Assembly: GCF_000024365.1 (NCBI RefSeq)
Contig: NC_013235.1
Location: 1,798,001 to 1,862,000, forward strand
Direction of reading: 5' to 3'
From: Nakamurella multipartita DSM 44233
Lineage (GTDB): Bacteria > Actinomycetota > Actinomycetes > Mycobacteriales > Nakamurellaceae
Length of the DNA: 64,000 nt
Position numbers and translations under genes: made by a program
The notes under the pieces: model-generated
What the model was told of the DNA's origin: nothing
Seen by the model: the letters and a program-made list of their open reading frames with translations, nothing else
Databases searched by the model: none
Part shown: positions 34,639 through 44,042 of the stretch, piece by piece
Position numbering within the stretch: the stretch's first letter is position 1
Layout: each line of letters begins with the position of its first letter

Positions 34639-35393
34639 AGCAGGTCGACCAGTTCTGCCTCCAGCGCGACGAACTCCGGGGCGGCGAGCAGGCCGACCTC
34701 GCGGGGACGGGGCAGCGGGACGGGCAGGTCGCGCACGATGCGGGCCGGTCGGGGGGAGAGCACCAGCACCCGGTCGGCCAGGTAGACCGCCTCCCGGATG
34801 TCGTGGGTGATCATCAGCACCGTCCAGTCGTGCTGCGCCCACACCCGCTGCAGCCAACCCTGTAGCTCGGTCCGGGTCAGCGAGTCCAGCGCGCCGAACG
34901 GCTCGTCCAGGGCGACGATGTCCCGGCCCTGTACGACGGTGCGCAGTAGGGCGGCCCGCTGCCGCATCCCGCCGGACAGCTCGGCCGGGTAGGCGTTCTC
35001 GAACCCGGTCAGGCCGAACTGGGCGAACAGCTCGGCCGCGCGCCGGCGGCCCTGGGCCCGCGGCACGCCCTGCACGTCCAGGCCGAGCACCGTGTTGTCC
35101 AGGATGGTGCGCCAGGGCATCAGCAGGTCGCGCTGCGGCATGAAGGCGCAATGGCCGACCGTGCCGGTGATGTCCTCGCCATCCAGTCCGACCCGGCCGG
35201 CGTCCGGCCGTTCCAACCCGGTCAGCACCGAGAACAGGGTGCTCTTGCCGCAGCCGCTGGGCCCGATGACGGCAACGAACTCCCCGCGGCGCACCGTGGC
35301 GGTGACCTCGTCCAGGACGGGCAACGGGCCGCTCGGGGTGGCGAAGCTCTTGGTCAGCCCGGTGAATCGCAGGCTGCCGGTCGGGTCAGCCAC
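34611..35393 (-). CDS. thiZ: Thiamine-precursor ABC transporter ATP-binding protein
   Basis: Protein of 260 residues of the nitrate/taurine/HMP importer class. Walker A is GPSGCGKST, the signature is [14 protein letters not shown], Walker B is [12 protein letters not shown] and the switch His is in [11 protein letters not shown]. It is last in a three-gene operon with a permease and a THI5/NMT1-like binding protein under a TPP riboswitch, so the substrate is probably hydroxymethylpyrimidine or a related thiamine precursor. Its 3' end overlaps the converging iron ATPase gene by 28 bases. Confidence 0.85.
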   Translation of the reverse strand: MADPTGSLRFTGLTKSFATPSGPLPVLDEVTATVRRGEFVAVIGPSGCGKSTLFSVLTGLERPDAGRVGLDGEDITGTVGHCAFMPQRDLLMPWRTILDNTVLGLDVQGVPRAQGRRRAAELFAQFGLTGFENAYPAELSGGMRQRAALLRTVVQGRDIVALDEPFGALDSLTRTELQGWLQRVWAQHDWTVLMITHDIREAVYLADRVLVLSPRPARIVRDLPVPLPRPREVGLLAAPEFVALEAELVDLLHSPARGAG

Positions 35394-36252
35394 CGCCGGT
35401 CTCCCGGTGCGGACGGGACGCCCGCTGCCAGGGGCAGACCAGGCGCTCGAGAAGGAAGGTCAACGCGAACAGGGTGATCGAGATGATCGCCGTGACGCCG
35501 ACCGCGGCGAGCACCAGGTCGGTGCGGAAGGAGTTCTTCTGCATGCTCATGTAGATGCCCAGACCGCTGGTGGCGCCGACGTACTCGGCGAAGATCGCGG
35601 CCACCACCGCGTAGGTGATGCCGATCCGCAGCGCGGTGAAGAACCGGGGCATGGCGCCGGGCAGCCGCAGGTACCGGAACTGCTGACCGCGGGAGGCGCC
35701 CATCGAGGCCAGCAGCCGCCCGGTCTCCCGGTCCGCGCTGGAGAAGCCCTCGATCAGCCCGATGGCCACCGGGAAGAAGGTGGTCAGGATGATCACCAGC
35801 ACCTTGGGCAGCAGTCCGAAGCCGAACCAGATGATCATCAGCGGGGCGATCGCGATGATCGGCAGGGTCTGCGACCCGACCAGCAGCGGCACCAGGGCCC
35901 GGCGCAGCCACGGCACGAAGTCGACCGTGATGGCGACGGCCCAGCTCACCGCGAGCGAGACGGTGAACCCGACCAGGGTGACGCCCAGGGTGGCCAGGCC
36001 GTGCCGGGTCAGGTCGTCGCGGTTGAGCCAGCCCTGCTGCACCACCCGCAACGGCGAGGGCAGGATCTGCGGCCGGGCGTCGGTCAGCACCACCGCGAGC
36101 TGCCAGCCGACCAGCAGCAGCGCGACGATCAGGGCGGCCGGGCCGACCGTGGCCAGTAGCCGCCGGCCGCGGGACCGGGCGACCGGCCCGACCGGCGCCG
36201 CCCCCGCGGCGGCGACGCCGGCGCGGGGCAGCGATTCGGACCGAGCGGTCAT
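35386..36252 (-). CDS. thiX: Thiamine-precursor ABC transporter permease
   Basis: Protein of 288 residues starting at ATG 36252, overlapping the binding-protein stop as ATGA. Six membrane helices of the binding-protein-dependent transport family are visible, with the coupling block [20 protein letters not shown] and a C-terminal [17 protein letters not shown]. Its stop overlaps the ATPase start. Assignment to thiamine precursors rests on the TPP riboswitch and on the partner binding protein. Confidence 0.85.
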   Translation of the reverse strand: MTARSESLPRAGVAAAGAAPVGPVARSRGRRLLATVGPAALIVALLLVGWQLAVVLTDARPQILPSPLRVVQQGWLNRDDLTRHGLATLGVTLVGFTVSLAVSWAVAITVDFVPWLRRALVPLLVGSQTLPIIAIAPLMIIWFGFGLLPKVLVIILTTFFPVAIGLIEGFSSADRETGRLLASMGASRGQQFRYLRLPGAMPRFFTALRIGITYAVVAAIFAEYVGATSGLGIYMSMQKNSFRTDLVLAAVGVTAIISITLFALTFLLERLVCPWQRASRPHRETGGG

Positions 36253-37331
36253 GACGAGAGGTACTCGTCGGTGAACAGGGTCGAGTAATCCGGCTCGGCG
36301 GTCAGCGGGGCGCCGTCCGGGCCGATCAGCAGCCCGTTGTCGTAGAGGAACGAGCCGTAGGCCGCCCACTGGGCCTGCGTCTGCGGCCCGACCGTGCCGG
36401 TGTCGTTCTTCATGTATTTCGTGGCCAGCAGCTGCTGGCTCTCGGTGACCAGCGACTCGTCCGGGAAGGCCCCCGGGTTGGCCGCAATGAGCAGCGCGGC
36501 CGCCTCGTCCGGCTGGTCGGCGGCGAACTGGTAGCCGCGCTGCAGCGTCTGCACGAAGGCCTTGGCCACGTCCGGGTGCTCGGCCAGCCAGCTGCGGTTG
36601 CCGATGATCACCACCGAGTACGCGTCCGGGAAGCCGTAATCGGTGTACTTGAAGTACTTCATCGGCGTGCCGTTGTGCTCGGCCTCGATGCCCTCCCAGG
36701 CCAGGAAGGGGATGGTGAAGTCGACGTTGCCCGAGTACAGCGCCTCGTAGGCCGAGGTGCCCAGGGTGACGGTGGTGAACTCGCCCGTGCCGCCGTCGTC
36801 GCGGATGACCGTCTTGAGCAGCGGCTCCTCGGTCGGGCCGCCGAATCCGGCGTAGGTCTTGCCGTCCAGGTCCTTGGGCGAGTTCAGGTCGGTGCGGTCG
36901 GCCCGCACGCCGATCCCGGTGGCCCAGTGCTGTAGCACGGCCAGCACCGAGACGATGTCCGCGCCGGCGGCCTGGGCGACGGTAGTGCTGTCCTGGAAGC
37001 TGACGCCGAACTCGGCATTACCGGCGTCGACCAGGGTCTCGGGCAGGGCGGTGTTGTACGGCAGGATCTGCAGGTCGATGCCGGCCTGCTCGAACCAGCC
37101 CTGCTGCTGGGCCACGTACAGGCCGGTGTGGTTGGTGTTGGGGGTCCAGTCCAGCGCGAAACGGACCGCGGTCCGCTCGCCGGCCGGAGCCGATCCCGAC
37201 CCGGACGCGGCCGCCGATGATGGCGTGCCGGTCCCGGATCCGGCGGACGCGCCCGAGGAGCAGGCGACGAGCGCGGTGAGCAGGACGAGCAGGGGTGCAA
37301 CGAGCGATGCTCGCCGCAGGGGCGTGCGCAT
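36249..37331 (-). CDS. thiY: Thiamine-precursor ABC transporter binding lipoprotein (THI5/NMT1-like)
   Basis: Protein of 360 residues with lipobox LTALVAC (lipidated C24), then a Ser/Gly linker. The mature part shows [20 protein letters not shown] and [13 protein letters not shown], the NMT1/THI5-like signature of pyrimidine-binding proteins, and [15 protein letters not shown]. It is the first gene after a TPP riboswitch. It would capture formylaminopyrimidine or hydroxymethylpyrimidine outside the membrane. Confidence 0.9.
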   Translation of the reverse strand: MRTPLRRASLVAPLLVLLTALVACSSGASAGSGTGTPSSAAASGSGSAPAGERTAVRFALDWTPNTNHTGLYVAQQQGWFEQAGIDLQILPYNTALPETLVDAGNAEFGVSFQDSTTVAQAAGADIVSVLAVLQHWATGIGVRADRTDLNSPKDLDGKTYAGFGGPTEEPLLKTVIRDDGGTGEFTTVTLGTSAYEALYSGNVDFTIPFLAWEGIEAEHNGTPMKYFKYTDYGFPDAYSVVIIGNRSWLAEHPDVAKAFVQTLQRGYQFAADQPDEAAALLIAANPGAFPDESLVTESQQLLATKYMKNDTGTVGPQTQAQWAAYGSFLYDNGLLIGPDGAPLTAEPDYSTLFTDEYLSS

Positions 37332-37339
37332 GGAAGCGA

Positions 37340-37420
37340 CAATCCCTTCGCTAGTACGAACTAGATCAGGTTCAACGGGTTTTCTCTCAGCCCCGGTGGG
37401 GGCACCCCGTGTCGAGAGCC
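37340..37420 (-). ncRNA. TPP riboswitch (THI element)
   Basis: On the minus strand the leader shows the conserved order ACGGGGTGCCC, GGGGCTGAGAG, then ACCCGTTGAACCTGATCTAG and a final AAGGGA, just before the thiY start at 37331. These are the core helices and the CUGAGA and ACCUGAU loops of the TPP aptamer. It should shut off the transporter operon when thiamine pyrophosphate is plentiful. Confidence 0.95.
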
Positions 37421-37473
37421 CACCCTACTCCAGCTCGTACCGCGCTCGATCCGGCTCGATCCGGCTCGCCTCC

Positions 37474-38058
37474 TCAGATGTAGATGGCCGGGTCGTCGGC
37501 GTAGGCGAGAGGGCTCACGGTGCCCGGGAGGGGCCGCAGCTTGGCCGGGATGCCGACGGCCAGGAACTCGGCGGGCACGTCGGTGATGACCACCGCGTTC
37601 GCGCCGACCTGGGCCCCGTCACCGATGGACACCGGGCCCAGGATCTTGGCCCCGGCGCCGACGGTCACCCGGTCGCCCAGCGTCGGATGCCGCTTGCCCG
37701 GCCGCATGGACCGGCCGCCCAGGGTCACCCCGTGGAACAGCAGCACGTCGTCGCCGACCTCCGCGGTCTCGCCAATCACCACGCCCATGCCGTGATCGAT
37801 GAACAGCCGCCGGCCCAGCCGGGCCCCGGGGTGGATCTCGATCCCGGTGATCGCCCGCGCCAGCTGCGAGAGCAGCCGGGCCGGCAGCCGCAGGCCCGGG
37901 GTGTGCCACATCCGGTGCACCAGCCGGTGGCACCAGACGGCGTGCAGACCGGGGTAGCCCAGGGCGATCTCCACCAGCGAGCGTGCCGACGGGTCGCGTT
38001 CCCGGGCGGCCTGCAGATCCTCGCGGAGCAGGCCGACCGCGTCGGACAAACCGCCCAT
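37474..38058 (-). CDS. cysE: Serine O-acetyltransferase
   Basis: Protein of 194 residues starting at ATG 38058, overlapping the cysK stop by one base (TGATG). An N-terminal helical part is followed by a left-handed beta-helix of hexapeptide repeats, including [37 protein letters not shown] and [19 protein letters not shown]. The catalytic His is in FIDHGMG. It acetylates serine with acetyl-CoA in the first step of cysteine synthesis. A short (bacillus/plant-like) form without the long N-terminal helix of E. coli. Confidence 0.95.
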   Translation of the reverse strand: MGGLSDAVGLLREDLQAARERDPSARSLVEIALGYPGLHAVWCHRLVHRMWHTPGLRLPARLLSQLARAITGIEIHPGARLGRRLFIDHGMGVVIGETAEVGDDVLLFHGVTLGGRSMRPGKRHPTLGDRVTVGAGAKILGPVSIGDGAQVGANAVVITDVPAEFLAVGIPAKLRPLPGTVSPLAYADDPAIYI

Positions 38059-38993
38059 CAGTCCATCAAGTCTGAGTACAGCACCGAGGTGAGGTACCGC
38101 TCGCCGAAGGACGGGATGATCACCACGATCAGCTTGCCGGCGTTCTCCGGGCGGCCGGCGACCTGGATCGCCGCGTGGATCGCGGCGCCGGAGGAGATGC
38201 CGACCAGCAGTCCCTCCCGCTTGGCGGCGTCCCGGGCCACGGCCACGGCGGTCTCGGCGTCGACGTCGATGATCTCGTCGTAGACGGTCCGGTCCAGGAT
38301 CTCGGGCACGAAGTTGGCGCCGATGCCCTGGATCTTGTGCGGGCCGGGGGCGCCGCCGTTGAGGATGGGCGACTCGGCCGGCTCGACGCCGATGATCTGC
38401 ACCCCGGGCTTGCGCGCCTTGAGCACCTGTCCGACGCCGGTGATGGTGCCGCCGGTGCCGATGCCGGCGATTAGGATGTCGACCGCGCCGTCGGTGTCGT
38501 TCCAGATCTCCTCGGCCGTGGTGCGCCGGTGGATCTCGGGGTTGGCCGCGTTGGCGAACTGGCGGGCCAGGATCGCGCCGGGCCGCTCCGCGGCGATCTC
38601 CTGGGCCTTGTCGACGGCGCCCTTCATGCCCAGCGCGCCCGGGGTCAGGATCAGCTCCGCGCCGTAGGCCCGCAGCAGCGCCCGCCGCTCCTTGGACATC
38701 GTCTCGGGCATGGTCAGCACGACGTTGTAGCCGCGGGCCGCGCCGACGAAGGCCAGGGCGATGCCGGTGTTGCCACTGGTCGCCTCGACGATCGTGCCGC
38801 CGGGCGGCAGCTCGCCGGACTGCTCGGCCGCGTCCACGATGGCGACGCCGATGCGGTCCTTGACCGAGCTGGCCGGGTTGTAGAACTCCAGCTTGGCCAC
38901 GACGGTGGCCCCGACCCCCTCGGTCAGCTTGTTGATCCGGACGAGCGGGGTGTTGCCGATCAACGCGGTGACGTCGTCGTAGATCTTTGCCAT
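38058..38993 (-). CDS. cysK: Cysteine synthase A (O-acetylserine sulfhydrylase)
   Basis: Protein of 311 residues with ATG 38993 and GGAGGA upstream. PLP-binding K45 is in [12 protein letters not shown], the phosphate-binding loop is [10 protein letters not shown], and the substrate loop is [13 protein letters not shown]. It makes cysteine from O-acetylserine and sulfide, and couples directly to CysE by gene overlap. The region upstream has two GGTCA/TGACC palindromes that may be an operator. Confidence 0.95.
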   Translation of the reverse strand: MAKIYDDVTALIGNTPLVRINKLTEGVGATVVAKLEFYNPASSVKDRIGVAIVDAAEQSGELPPGGTIVEATSGNTGIALAFVGAARGYNVVLTMPETMSKERRALLRAYGAELILTPGALGMKGAVDKAQEIAAERPGAILARQFANAANPEIHRRTTAEEIWNDTDGAVDILIAGIGTGGTITGVGQVLKARKPGVQIIGVEPAESPILNGGAPGPHKIQGIGANFVPEILDRTVYDEIIDVDAETAVAVARDAAKREGLLVGISSGAAIHAAIQVAGRPENAGKLIVVIIPSFGERYLTSVLYSDLMD

Positions 38994-39049
38994 GAATCCT
39001 CCTGCGCCGCGCCGGCGGGGTGAGTGAGGCTGAGTGGAGCGGGGGGCCC

Positions 39050-39090
39050 GGTCAGGGCCCTGACCAATTTACGTGAATGGTCAATTGACC
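39050..39090. promoter_or_regulatory. Paired GGTCA palindromes upstream of cysK
   Basis: Two perfect palindromes lie in the cysK upstream region: GGTCAGGGCCCTGACC at 39050-39065 and GGTCAATTGACC at 39079-39090. They share the GGTCA/TGACC half-site. The second overlaps the stop codon of tadA. They could be a repressor site for the cysteine operon or part of a terminator; regulator unknown. Confidence 0.4.
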
Positions 39091-40340
39091 GATCGCGCGG
39101 CTGCGCGGGCCGGCGGGTCGCCGGCCAGCAGCGCGACCAGGTCGATGTCGTGCCGGGCGAACCGGTCCGGGTGCGGCGGGAAACCCTGGGCCCGGACCAG
39201 CGCGCCGGCGCGGGTGGTGAAGATGTCCTCGGTCTCCACCACGCCGCCCTCGACCCGGCCGGGCAGGGCGACGATCTCCCGGATCCGGCGCGAGCCGTCC
39301 GGCTCGACCCCGACCTGGACGACCAGATCGATGCAGGCGGCCACGGTCGGTACGACGAACGCGTCGGTGACGTTCTCGCCGGCCAGCAGCGGCAGCGTGC
39401 ACAGCTTGACCACCGCCTCCCGGGCCGAGTTGGCGTGCACCGAGCACATCCCCGGCAGCCCCGAGTTCAGCGCGATCAGCAGATCGAGGGACTCCTCCTG
39501 GCGGACCTCGCCGACGATCAGCCGGCTGGGCCGCATCCGCAGCGCCTCCTTGACCAGCCGGCGCAGCCGGATCTCGCCGTGCCCCTCCAGGTTGGGCTGG
39601 CGGGTCTGCATGGCCACCACGTCGGGCAGATTGGGGCGCAGCTCGAACACCTCTTCACAGGTGATCACCCGCTCCCGGGCCGGGATCGAGTTGATCAGGG
39701 TGTTGAGCAGGGTCGTCTTCCCGGCCTGGGTGCCGCCGGCGACGATGATGTTGAGCCCGGCAGCAACCGCGCCCTCCAGGAACCGGGCCGCGTGCGGGGT
39801 GATGGTGCCCAGCGCGACCAGGTCCTCCAGGCCGTTGGCGGCGACCACGAACTTGCGGATGTTCAGACTCAGGTGCTCGCGGGTGATGTCCGGGATGACC
39901 GCGTGCAGCCGGCTGCCGTCGGGAAGCAGGGCATCGACGAACGGCGAGGACAGGTCCAGCCGGCGGCCCGAGGGCTTGAGCATGCGCTCGACCAGGTCGC
40001 GGACGTCCTGGGCGGAGAGCACGACGGTGGTCAGCTCGGAGCGGCCGTGCCGGGCGATGAACACCCGGCCGGGCTGGTTGATCCAGATCTCCTCGATCGC
40101 CGGGTCGTCGAGGAACTTCTGCAGCGGGCCGAGCCCGGCCAGGGCGTCGAACACGTGCCGCATGGTGCCGCTGCGGTCCAGCAGCGGCGGCAGCGCCGAG
40201 ACCGGGACGCGTTCCTCGTAGTGGGCGACCACCTCGTCGATCAGCAGCCGGGTGGCCCGGTGGTCGGTGACCGGGTCGATGCCGCGGCGCCGGATCAGCT
40301 CGCGCACCTCGTCCTGGATGTGGTCGGTGGCGGTCAGCAC
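39081..40340 (-). CDS. tadA: Tad/CpaF-type secretion ATPase TadA
   Basis: Protein of 419 residues starting at GTG 40340 behind GGGAAGGGAC. It is an AAA+ type II/IV secretion ATPase: Walker A is GGTQAGKTTLLN, the Asp-box region has ITCEEVFELRP, and a RPSRLIVGEVRQEE block and a His-box-like segment (MCSVHANSAREA) follow. It would power Flp pilus assembly with TadB and TadC, although those genes lie 20 kb away at 17.5-19.3 kb. The longer open frame upstream overlaps DnaA-box repeats and is unlikely to be coding. Confidence 0.9.
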   Translation of the reverse strand: MLTATDHIQDEVRELIRRRGIDPVTDHRATRLLIDEVVAHYEERVPVSALPPLLDRSGTMRHVFDALAGLGPLQKFLDDPAIEEIWINQPGRVFIARHGRSELTTVVLSAQDVRDLVERMLKPSGRRLDLSSPFVDALLPDGSRLHAVIPDITREHLSLNIRKFVVAANGLEDLVALGTITPHAARFLEGAVAAGLNIIVAGGTQAGKTTLLNTLINSIPARERVITCEEVFELRPNLPDVVAMQTRQPNLEGHGEIRLRRLVKEALRMRPSRLIVGEVRQEESLDLLIALNSGLPGMCSVHANSAREAVVKLCTLPLLAGENVTDAFVVPTVAACIDLVVQVGVEPDGSRRIREIVALPGRVEGGVVETEDIFTTRAGALVRAQGFPPHPDRFARHDIDLVALLAGDPPARAAARSVN

Positions 40341-40410
40341 GGCCGTGACGTCCCTTCCCCGGTGGATGCGCGACGCGCACGACGGTAGCCGGTACCGGCC
40401 GGGCCCGGCT

Positions 40411-40452
40411 CGAGTTGTCCACACCGAGTTGTCGCTACCGAGTTGTCCACAC
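40411..40452 (+). repeat. Three 14-bp tandem repeats with actinobacterial DnaA boxes
   Basis: The unit CGAGTTGTCCACAC occurs at 40411-40424 and 40439-40452, with a degenerate CGAGTTGTCGCTAC between. The first and third units contain TTGTCCACA (40415-40423 and 40443-40451), a perfect match to the DnaA box used in actinobacteria. The array lies in the divergent region between tadA and a membrane-protein gene. No dnaA or dnaN is present, so it is not the usual oriC. Confidence 0.7.
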
Positions 40453-40493
40453 CGGGCCGGGCACCCGGGAGGCCGGCATGCCAAGGTGCTGCC

Positions 40494-41990
40494 ATGACGC
40501 TGGCCGAACTTCCGGACGGGCTGGACCGGCTAGCCCGTGCGCTGCACCACTCCTATGTGCGCCGGCACGCCCGCGGGGCGGTGCGCCGGGGCCGGTGGGC
40601 CGTGCTGACCCGCAGCGCGGTGGGCCTGCTGATCGTGGGGCTGCTGGTGGTCGGGCTGGCCCAGGATCCGCCCGAGCAGTGCGCCCCGGTGCAGCTGGAG
40701 GTGCAGGCCGGCGACGATCAGAGCGCGGCCGCGGCGGCCGGGTCGGTGGTCCTGGTGCTGCTGTGGTGGGTGGCGGCGATCGTCGTCGCGTTCCTGGCGA
40801 TCCGCCGGGTGGTGCGCAGCGGCCAACGACGATCGCTGTGGACGTCGGCGAACTGGCACCGGCGAATCCAGGGCGCGGTCGCCTCGATTGTCGGCAAGAC
40901 GCTGCTGATCGGTGTGCTGGTTGCGGTGCTGGGGGTCACCGCCGCCGGCCGCTGCGAGGTGCCGGACTGGTTCGGGGTCATCCTGTCCGGCGCGATGTTC
41001 GTGGGTCTGCTGCTGGCCGTGCTCGGCTCGGCGGTGGCCACCGAGGCCGGCTGGGTCGGCTTCGCGCTGGTGGTGGTCGTCGACCTGCTCAGTGCCGCGT
41101 TGCTGGCCGGGTACGCGGTGCTCGACCCGGACGGGGCCGGCCTAGCGCTGGTCGGGGCGGTGGCCTTCACCATCCACGCCAGCTGCACCGCGGTCGCCAC
41201 CCGGTGGTCGTTCGTCGTGGCCACTACCCCGGGGGCGCGGGTCGACGACCGGGCCAAGGCCGGCGAGACCGGCCGCTCGCTGTGCGCGTTGTGGGTGCTG
41301 CTGCTGATCGCCACGCTGGTCGTCATCGTCAACGAGTCGCTGCTGGATCGGGCACTGTCCTTCCTGACCAGCCCGGTGATCGTCGCGCTCACCCTGGGCG
41401 CGCTGGCGGTGACCCTGGGCGGCGGTCACACCAAGTTCGTCGAGGGCCGCGAGGCGGCCCGCCGGCGGGCCCGGGATCGGCGGGCGTCGGCGTGCACGCC
41501 GGACCGCCGGGAGGATCTGATCCCGCGGATTGCCGCCCGGATGATCGCCGCCTGCGGCCCGTTGCCGACCCGCGAGCTGGCCGCCGGGATCAACCGGGTG
41601 GCCGATTTCCGGTTGGGCGACCGGCAGCTGCGCCGTGAGCTGGCCAGCGACCTTCTCGCCCGCGGGCACGCCGACGGGCCGGCCGACCGGCCCGCCGACA
41701 GCTGGACGTTGCGCCCGGAGACCGACCCGGCCGCGGTCGGCTGGCCGACCGACCGGGCGCTGCTCGCGCTGGTCGAGCGGGCCGGCCGGCCGAGATTCGG
41801 CCGGGCCGAGCTGGCCGGGTTACTGGAACGGGCCGGCTACCGCGGCCTGGACGACGGCGACTACGCGGTGGACACCCATCCGCTGGTCCGGCCGCACGGC
41901 CGGCGGTGGCGTCGCACCTACTCGGTGCTCGACGTCACAGACCGCGGGCCGGCCGGCGCGGGCGGACCGCCGGCCGGGTTGATTCACTGA
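40494..41990 (+). CDS. Membrane protein with C-terminal cytoplasmic region, function unknown
   Basis: Protein of 498 residues starting at ATG 40494 with AAGGTG upstream. About seven or eight hydrophobic segments occupy residues 40-320, including LTRSAVGLLIVGLLVVGLAQ and VLVLLWWVAAIVVAFLAI. A basic segment (ARRRARDRRASAC) then leads into a C-terminal part of about 170 residues that reads like two winged-helix units (RMIAACGPLPTRELAAGI and FGRAELAGLLERAGY). It diverges from tadA across the DnaA-box repeats. No family was recognised. Confidence 0.7.
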   Translation: MTLAELPDGLDRLARALHHSYVRRHARGAVRRGRWAVLTRSAVGLLIVGLLVVGLAQDPPEQCAPVQLEVQAGDDQSAAAAAGSVVLVLLWWVAAIVVAFLAIRRVVRSGQRRSLWTSANWHRRIQGAVASIVGKTLLIGVLVAVLGVTAAGRCEVPDWFGVILSGAMFVGLLLAVLGSAVATEAGWVGFALVVVVDLLSAALLAGYAVLDPDGAGLALVGAVAFTIHASCTAVATRWSFVVATTPGARVDDRAKAGETGRSLCALWVLLLIATLVVIVNESLLDRALSFLTSPVIVALTLGALAVTLGGGHTKFVEGREAARRRARDRRASACTPDRREDLIPRIAARMIAACGPLPTRELAAGINRVADFRLGDRQLRRELASDLLARGHADGPADRPADSWTLRPETDPAAVGWPTDRALLALVERAGRPRFGRAELAGLLERAGYRGLDDGDYAVDTHPLVRPHGRRWRRTYSVLDVTDRGPAGAGGPPAGLIH

Positions 41991-41994
41991 CCGG

Positions 41995-42897
41995 GTGGAC
42001 GAGAGCCGCGACACGATCGGCCGGGCCTCGGTGAACGGAATCACCCTGGCCCACCAGAGCTTCGGCGATCCCGGGGACGTGCCGATCCTGCTGGTCATGG
42101 GCCTGGGCACGCAGATGCTCGGCTGGCCGGACGAGTTCTGTGCGCTGCTGGCCGCGGCCGGGCATCACGTCACCCGGTTCGACAACCGCGACGTCGGGCT
42201 GTCCACCCATCTGGACGAGCTGCCGCCCGGCCAGCCGGTCTCCGCGTTCCTGGGCCGGCGCCCGCCCTACCGGCTGACGGACATGGCCCAGGACGCGGCC
42301 GAGCTGATCGGCGCGCTCGGGCACGCGAGCATGCACGTGGTCGGGCTGTCCATGGGTGGCTGCATCAGCCAGGTGCTCACCCTGGAACACCCGCACCGGG
42401 TGCGCAGCCTGACCTCGATGTCTTCGACCACCGGGTCCCGGCGGGTGGGTCGCCCCCGGTTGGACATCGCCCGCCGGATGGTCGCCCAGAAGCCGGCGGC
42501 GACCCGGGCGGAGGTGATCGAGCTGGCCCTGACCAACTGGCGGCAGACGGGATCACCCGGGTACCCGTTCGACGAGCACCGGCAGCGCCGCCGGGCCGCG
42601 CTGTCCTACGACCGCTGCTACGACCCGGCCGGCGGGGCCCGTCAGTTCGCGGCGTTGCTGGCCGCGCCCGACCGGACCGCGGCGCTGGCCGGGGTCGGCG
42701 TGCCCACCCTGGTGCTGCACGGCGAGGCGGACCCGCTGATCGGCGTCTCCGGCGGCCGGGCCACGGCCGCGGCGGTGCCGGGAGCGCGCCTGGTCACCTT
42801 CCCCGGGATGGGCCACGACCTGCCCGAGGCGTTGTGGCCGGAGTTCGTCGCGCAGATCGGCCGGACCGTCGCGCAGGGTGAGGCGGACCGGGCCTGA
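41995..42897 (+). CDS. Alpha/beta hydrolase
   Basis: Protein of 300 residues starting at GTG 41995, four bases after the previous stop. The nucleophile elbow is VVGLSMGG, the oxyanion region is LVMGLGTQMLGWP, the acid Asp is in HGEADPLIG and the catalytic His is near the C-terminus in FPGMGHDLPEAL. FDNRDVGLSTH is typical of the TAP/aclacinomycin-methylesterase-like subgroup. Substrate unknown. It may share a transcript with the membrane protein. Confidence 0.85.
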   Translation: MDESRDTIGRASVNGITLAHQSFGDPGDVPILLVMGLGTQMLGWPDEFCALLAAAGHHVTRFDNRDVGLSTHLDELPPGQPVSAFLGRRPPYRLTDMAQDAAELIGALGHASMHVVGLSMGGCISQVLTLEHPHRVRSLTSMSSTTGSRRVGRPRLDIARRMVAQKPAATRAEVIELALTNWRQTGSPGYPFDEHRQRRRAALSYDRCYDPAGGARQFAALLAAPDRTAALAGVGVPTLVLHGEADPLIGVSGGRATAAAVPGARLVTFPGMGHDLPEALWPEFVAQIGRTVAQGEADRA

Positions 42898-42942
42898 GCG
42901 GCGTCGGCCAGGGAGCTCAGCCGGCCAGCTCAGTCGGCCAGC

Positions 42943-43941
42943 TCACTCGGCCAGGTAGTGCTGCGCGTCCAGCGCCTCGTGCTCCCACCAGGCCAGCTCG
43001 TCGTCGTACCCGCCGAGCGCCTTCTCCCATCCGAACTGGACCAGGGCGCCGAGCAGGCACAGCCCCAGCTGCCGGTCCCACCACGGTTCGGTGTCCACCC
43101 CGTGGGCGGTCAGGGCGGCCCGGTAGTCGCCGATCGCGGCCCGCTTGGACTGCGGCAGGCGGCGGCAGTTGATGGCCAGGTACCAGGCCAGATCGCTGCA
43201 GGCGGCGCCGATCCCGGGCAGCTCCCAGTCCAGCAGCACGGTCCGGCCCCGGTCGTCGAGCCCGAGGTTGTCCAGCTTCCAGTTGCCGTGCACGAAGGTG
43301 CGCGGGGTCCGGGCCAGGGCGGCGACCAACGGTCCGGGGTCCAGGGCCAGCGGGCCCACGATCGCCGCCGCTCGCGGGGCGACCTGGGGCAGCGCCCGCC
43401 ACCCCCGCTCGATCAGCCGCGGCACGAGCGCGTCGGCGCCGATCGCGGCCTGCGCCTGCGCCGTCCACGGTGACAGCTCCAGGTACCGGTGCAGCTCGGG
43501 CACGATGGCGAACTCCGGGCCGGGCGCCCACAGCGAGGCGTGCAGGGCGGCCAGGTGGGTCAGTTGCCGTTGGTGCACGCTCAGCGGGATCGGGCTGTCC
43601 ACCGCCGGCACCAGCCACCGCCCGACGTCGTGCATCAGCACCGCGGTTCGCCACCGGCCCCAGGTTCCTTCGTGGGCGACCCCGACGATGGGCTGGTTGA
43701 GGCAGTCGGGCAGCCGGTCCAGGATCCCGCGCCGCCACAGCGGCACCACCGGGCCGCCGAGCACCCCGGAGGCCTGCTGGGTCCAGTCGGAACGCTCGTC
43801 GATGATCTTGACGACGTACGGCACGCCGTCGCGGGTGCCCCGGCTCAACCGCGCCCCGGACTTGCCGGGGGCGTCGGCCAGGGGCTCCAGGTCGTGCAGG
43901 CCCTGGAGCAGCTCGGCGATGCGAGTCAGGACGACGGGCAT
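42943..43941 (-). CDS. Aminoglycoside phosphotransferase-like kinase
   Basis: Protein of 332 residues with an APH-type fold. The lysine is in PYVVKIID, the catalytic loop is FVHGNWKLDNLGLDD, and the metal-binding motif is VLLDWELPGIG. It is only distantly similar to the APH-like gene at 29335-30372. Diverges from the hisN-like gene. Substrate not inferable; antibiotic resistance should not be assumed from the fold. Confidence 0.8.
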   Translation of the reverse strand: MPVVLTRIAELLQGLHDLEPLADAPGKSGARLSRGTRDGVPYVVKIIDERSDWTQQASGVLGGPVVPLWRRGILDRLPDCLNQPIVGVAHEGTWGRWRTAVLMHDVGRWLVPAVDSPIPLSVHQRQLTHLAALHASLWAPGPEFAIVPELHRYLELSPWTAQAQAAIGADALVPRLIERGWRALPQVAPRAAAIVGPLALDPGPLVAALARTPRTFVHGNWKLDNLGLDDRGRTVLLDWELPGIGAACSDLAWYLAINCRRLPQSKRAAIGDYRAALTAHGVDTEPWWDRQLGLCLLGALVQFGWEKALGGYDDELAWWEHEALDAQHYLAE

Positions 43942-44042
43942 GACCGGCCTCCGGCAGACTGGACCGCGCGCTGGGGAAAACGGCTAAACGGACAAATTTT
44001 GTGGTTTCAGACTAGCCCGAGCGGCACCTTTACAGTGACCCG

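Noticed and set aside
40411-40452. Chromosomal origin of replication
   Set aside because: Two or three DnaA boxes only, with no dnaA, dnaN or AT-rich unwinding element nearby.
40411-40452. CRISPR array
   Set aside because: The repeats are 14 bp and contiguous with no spacers, and no cas genes are present anywhere in the window.
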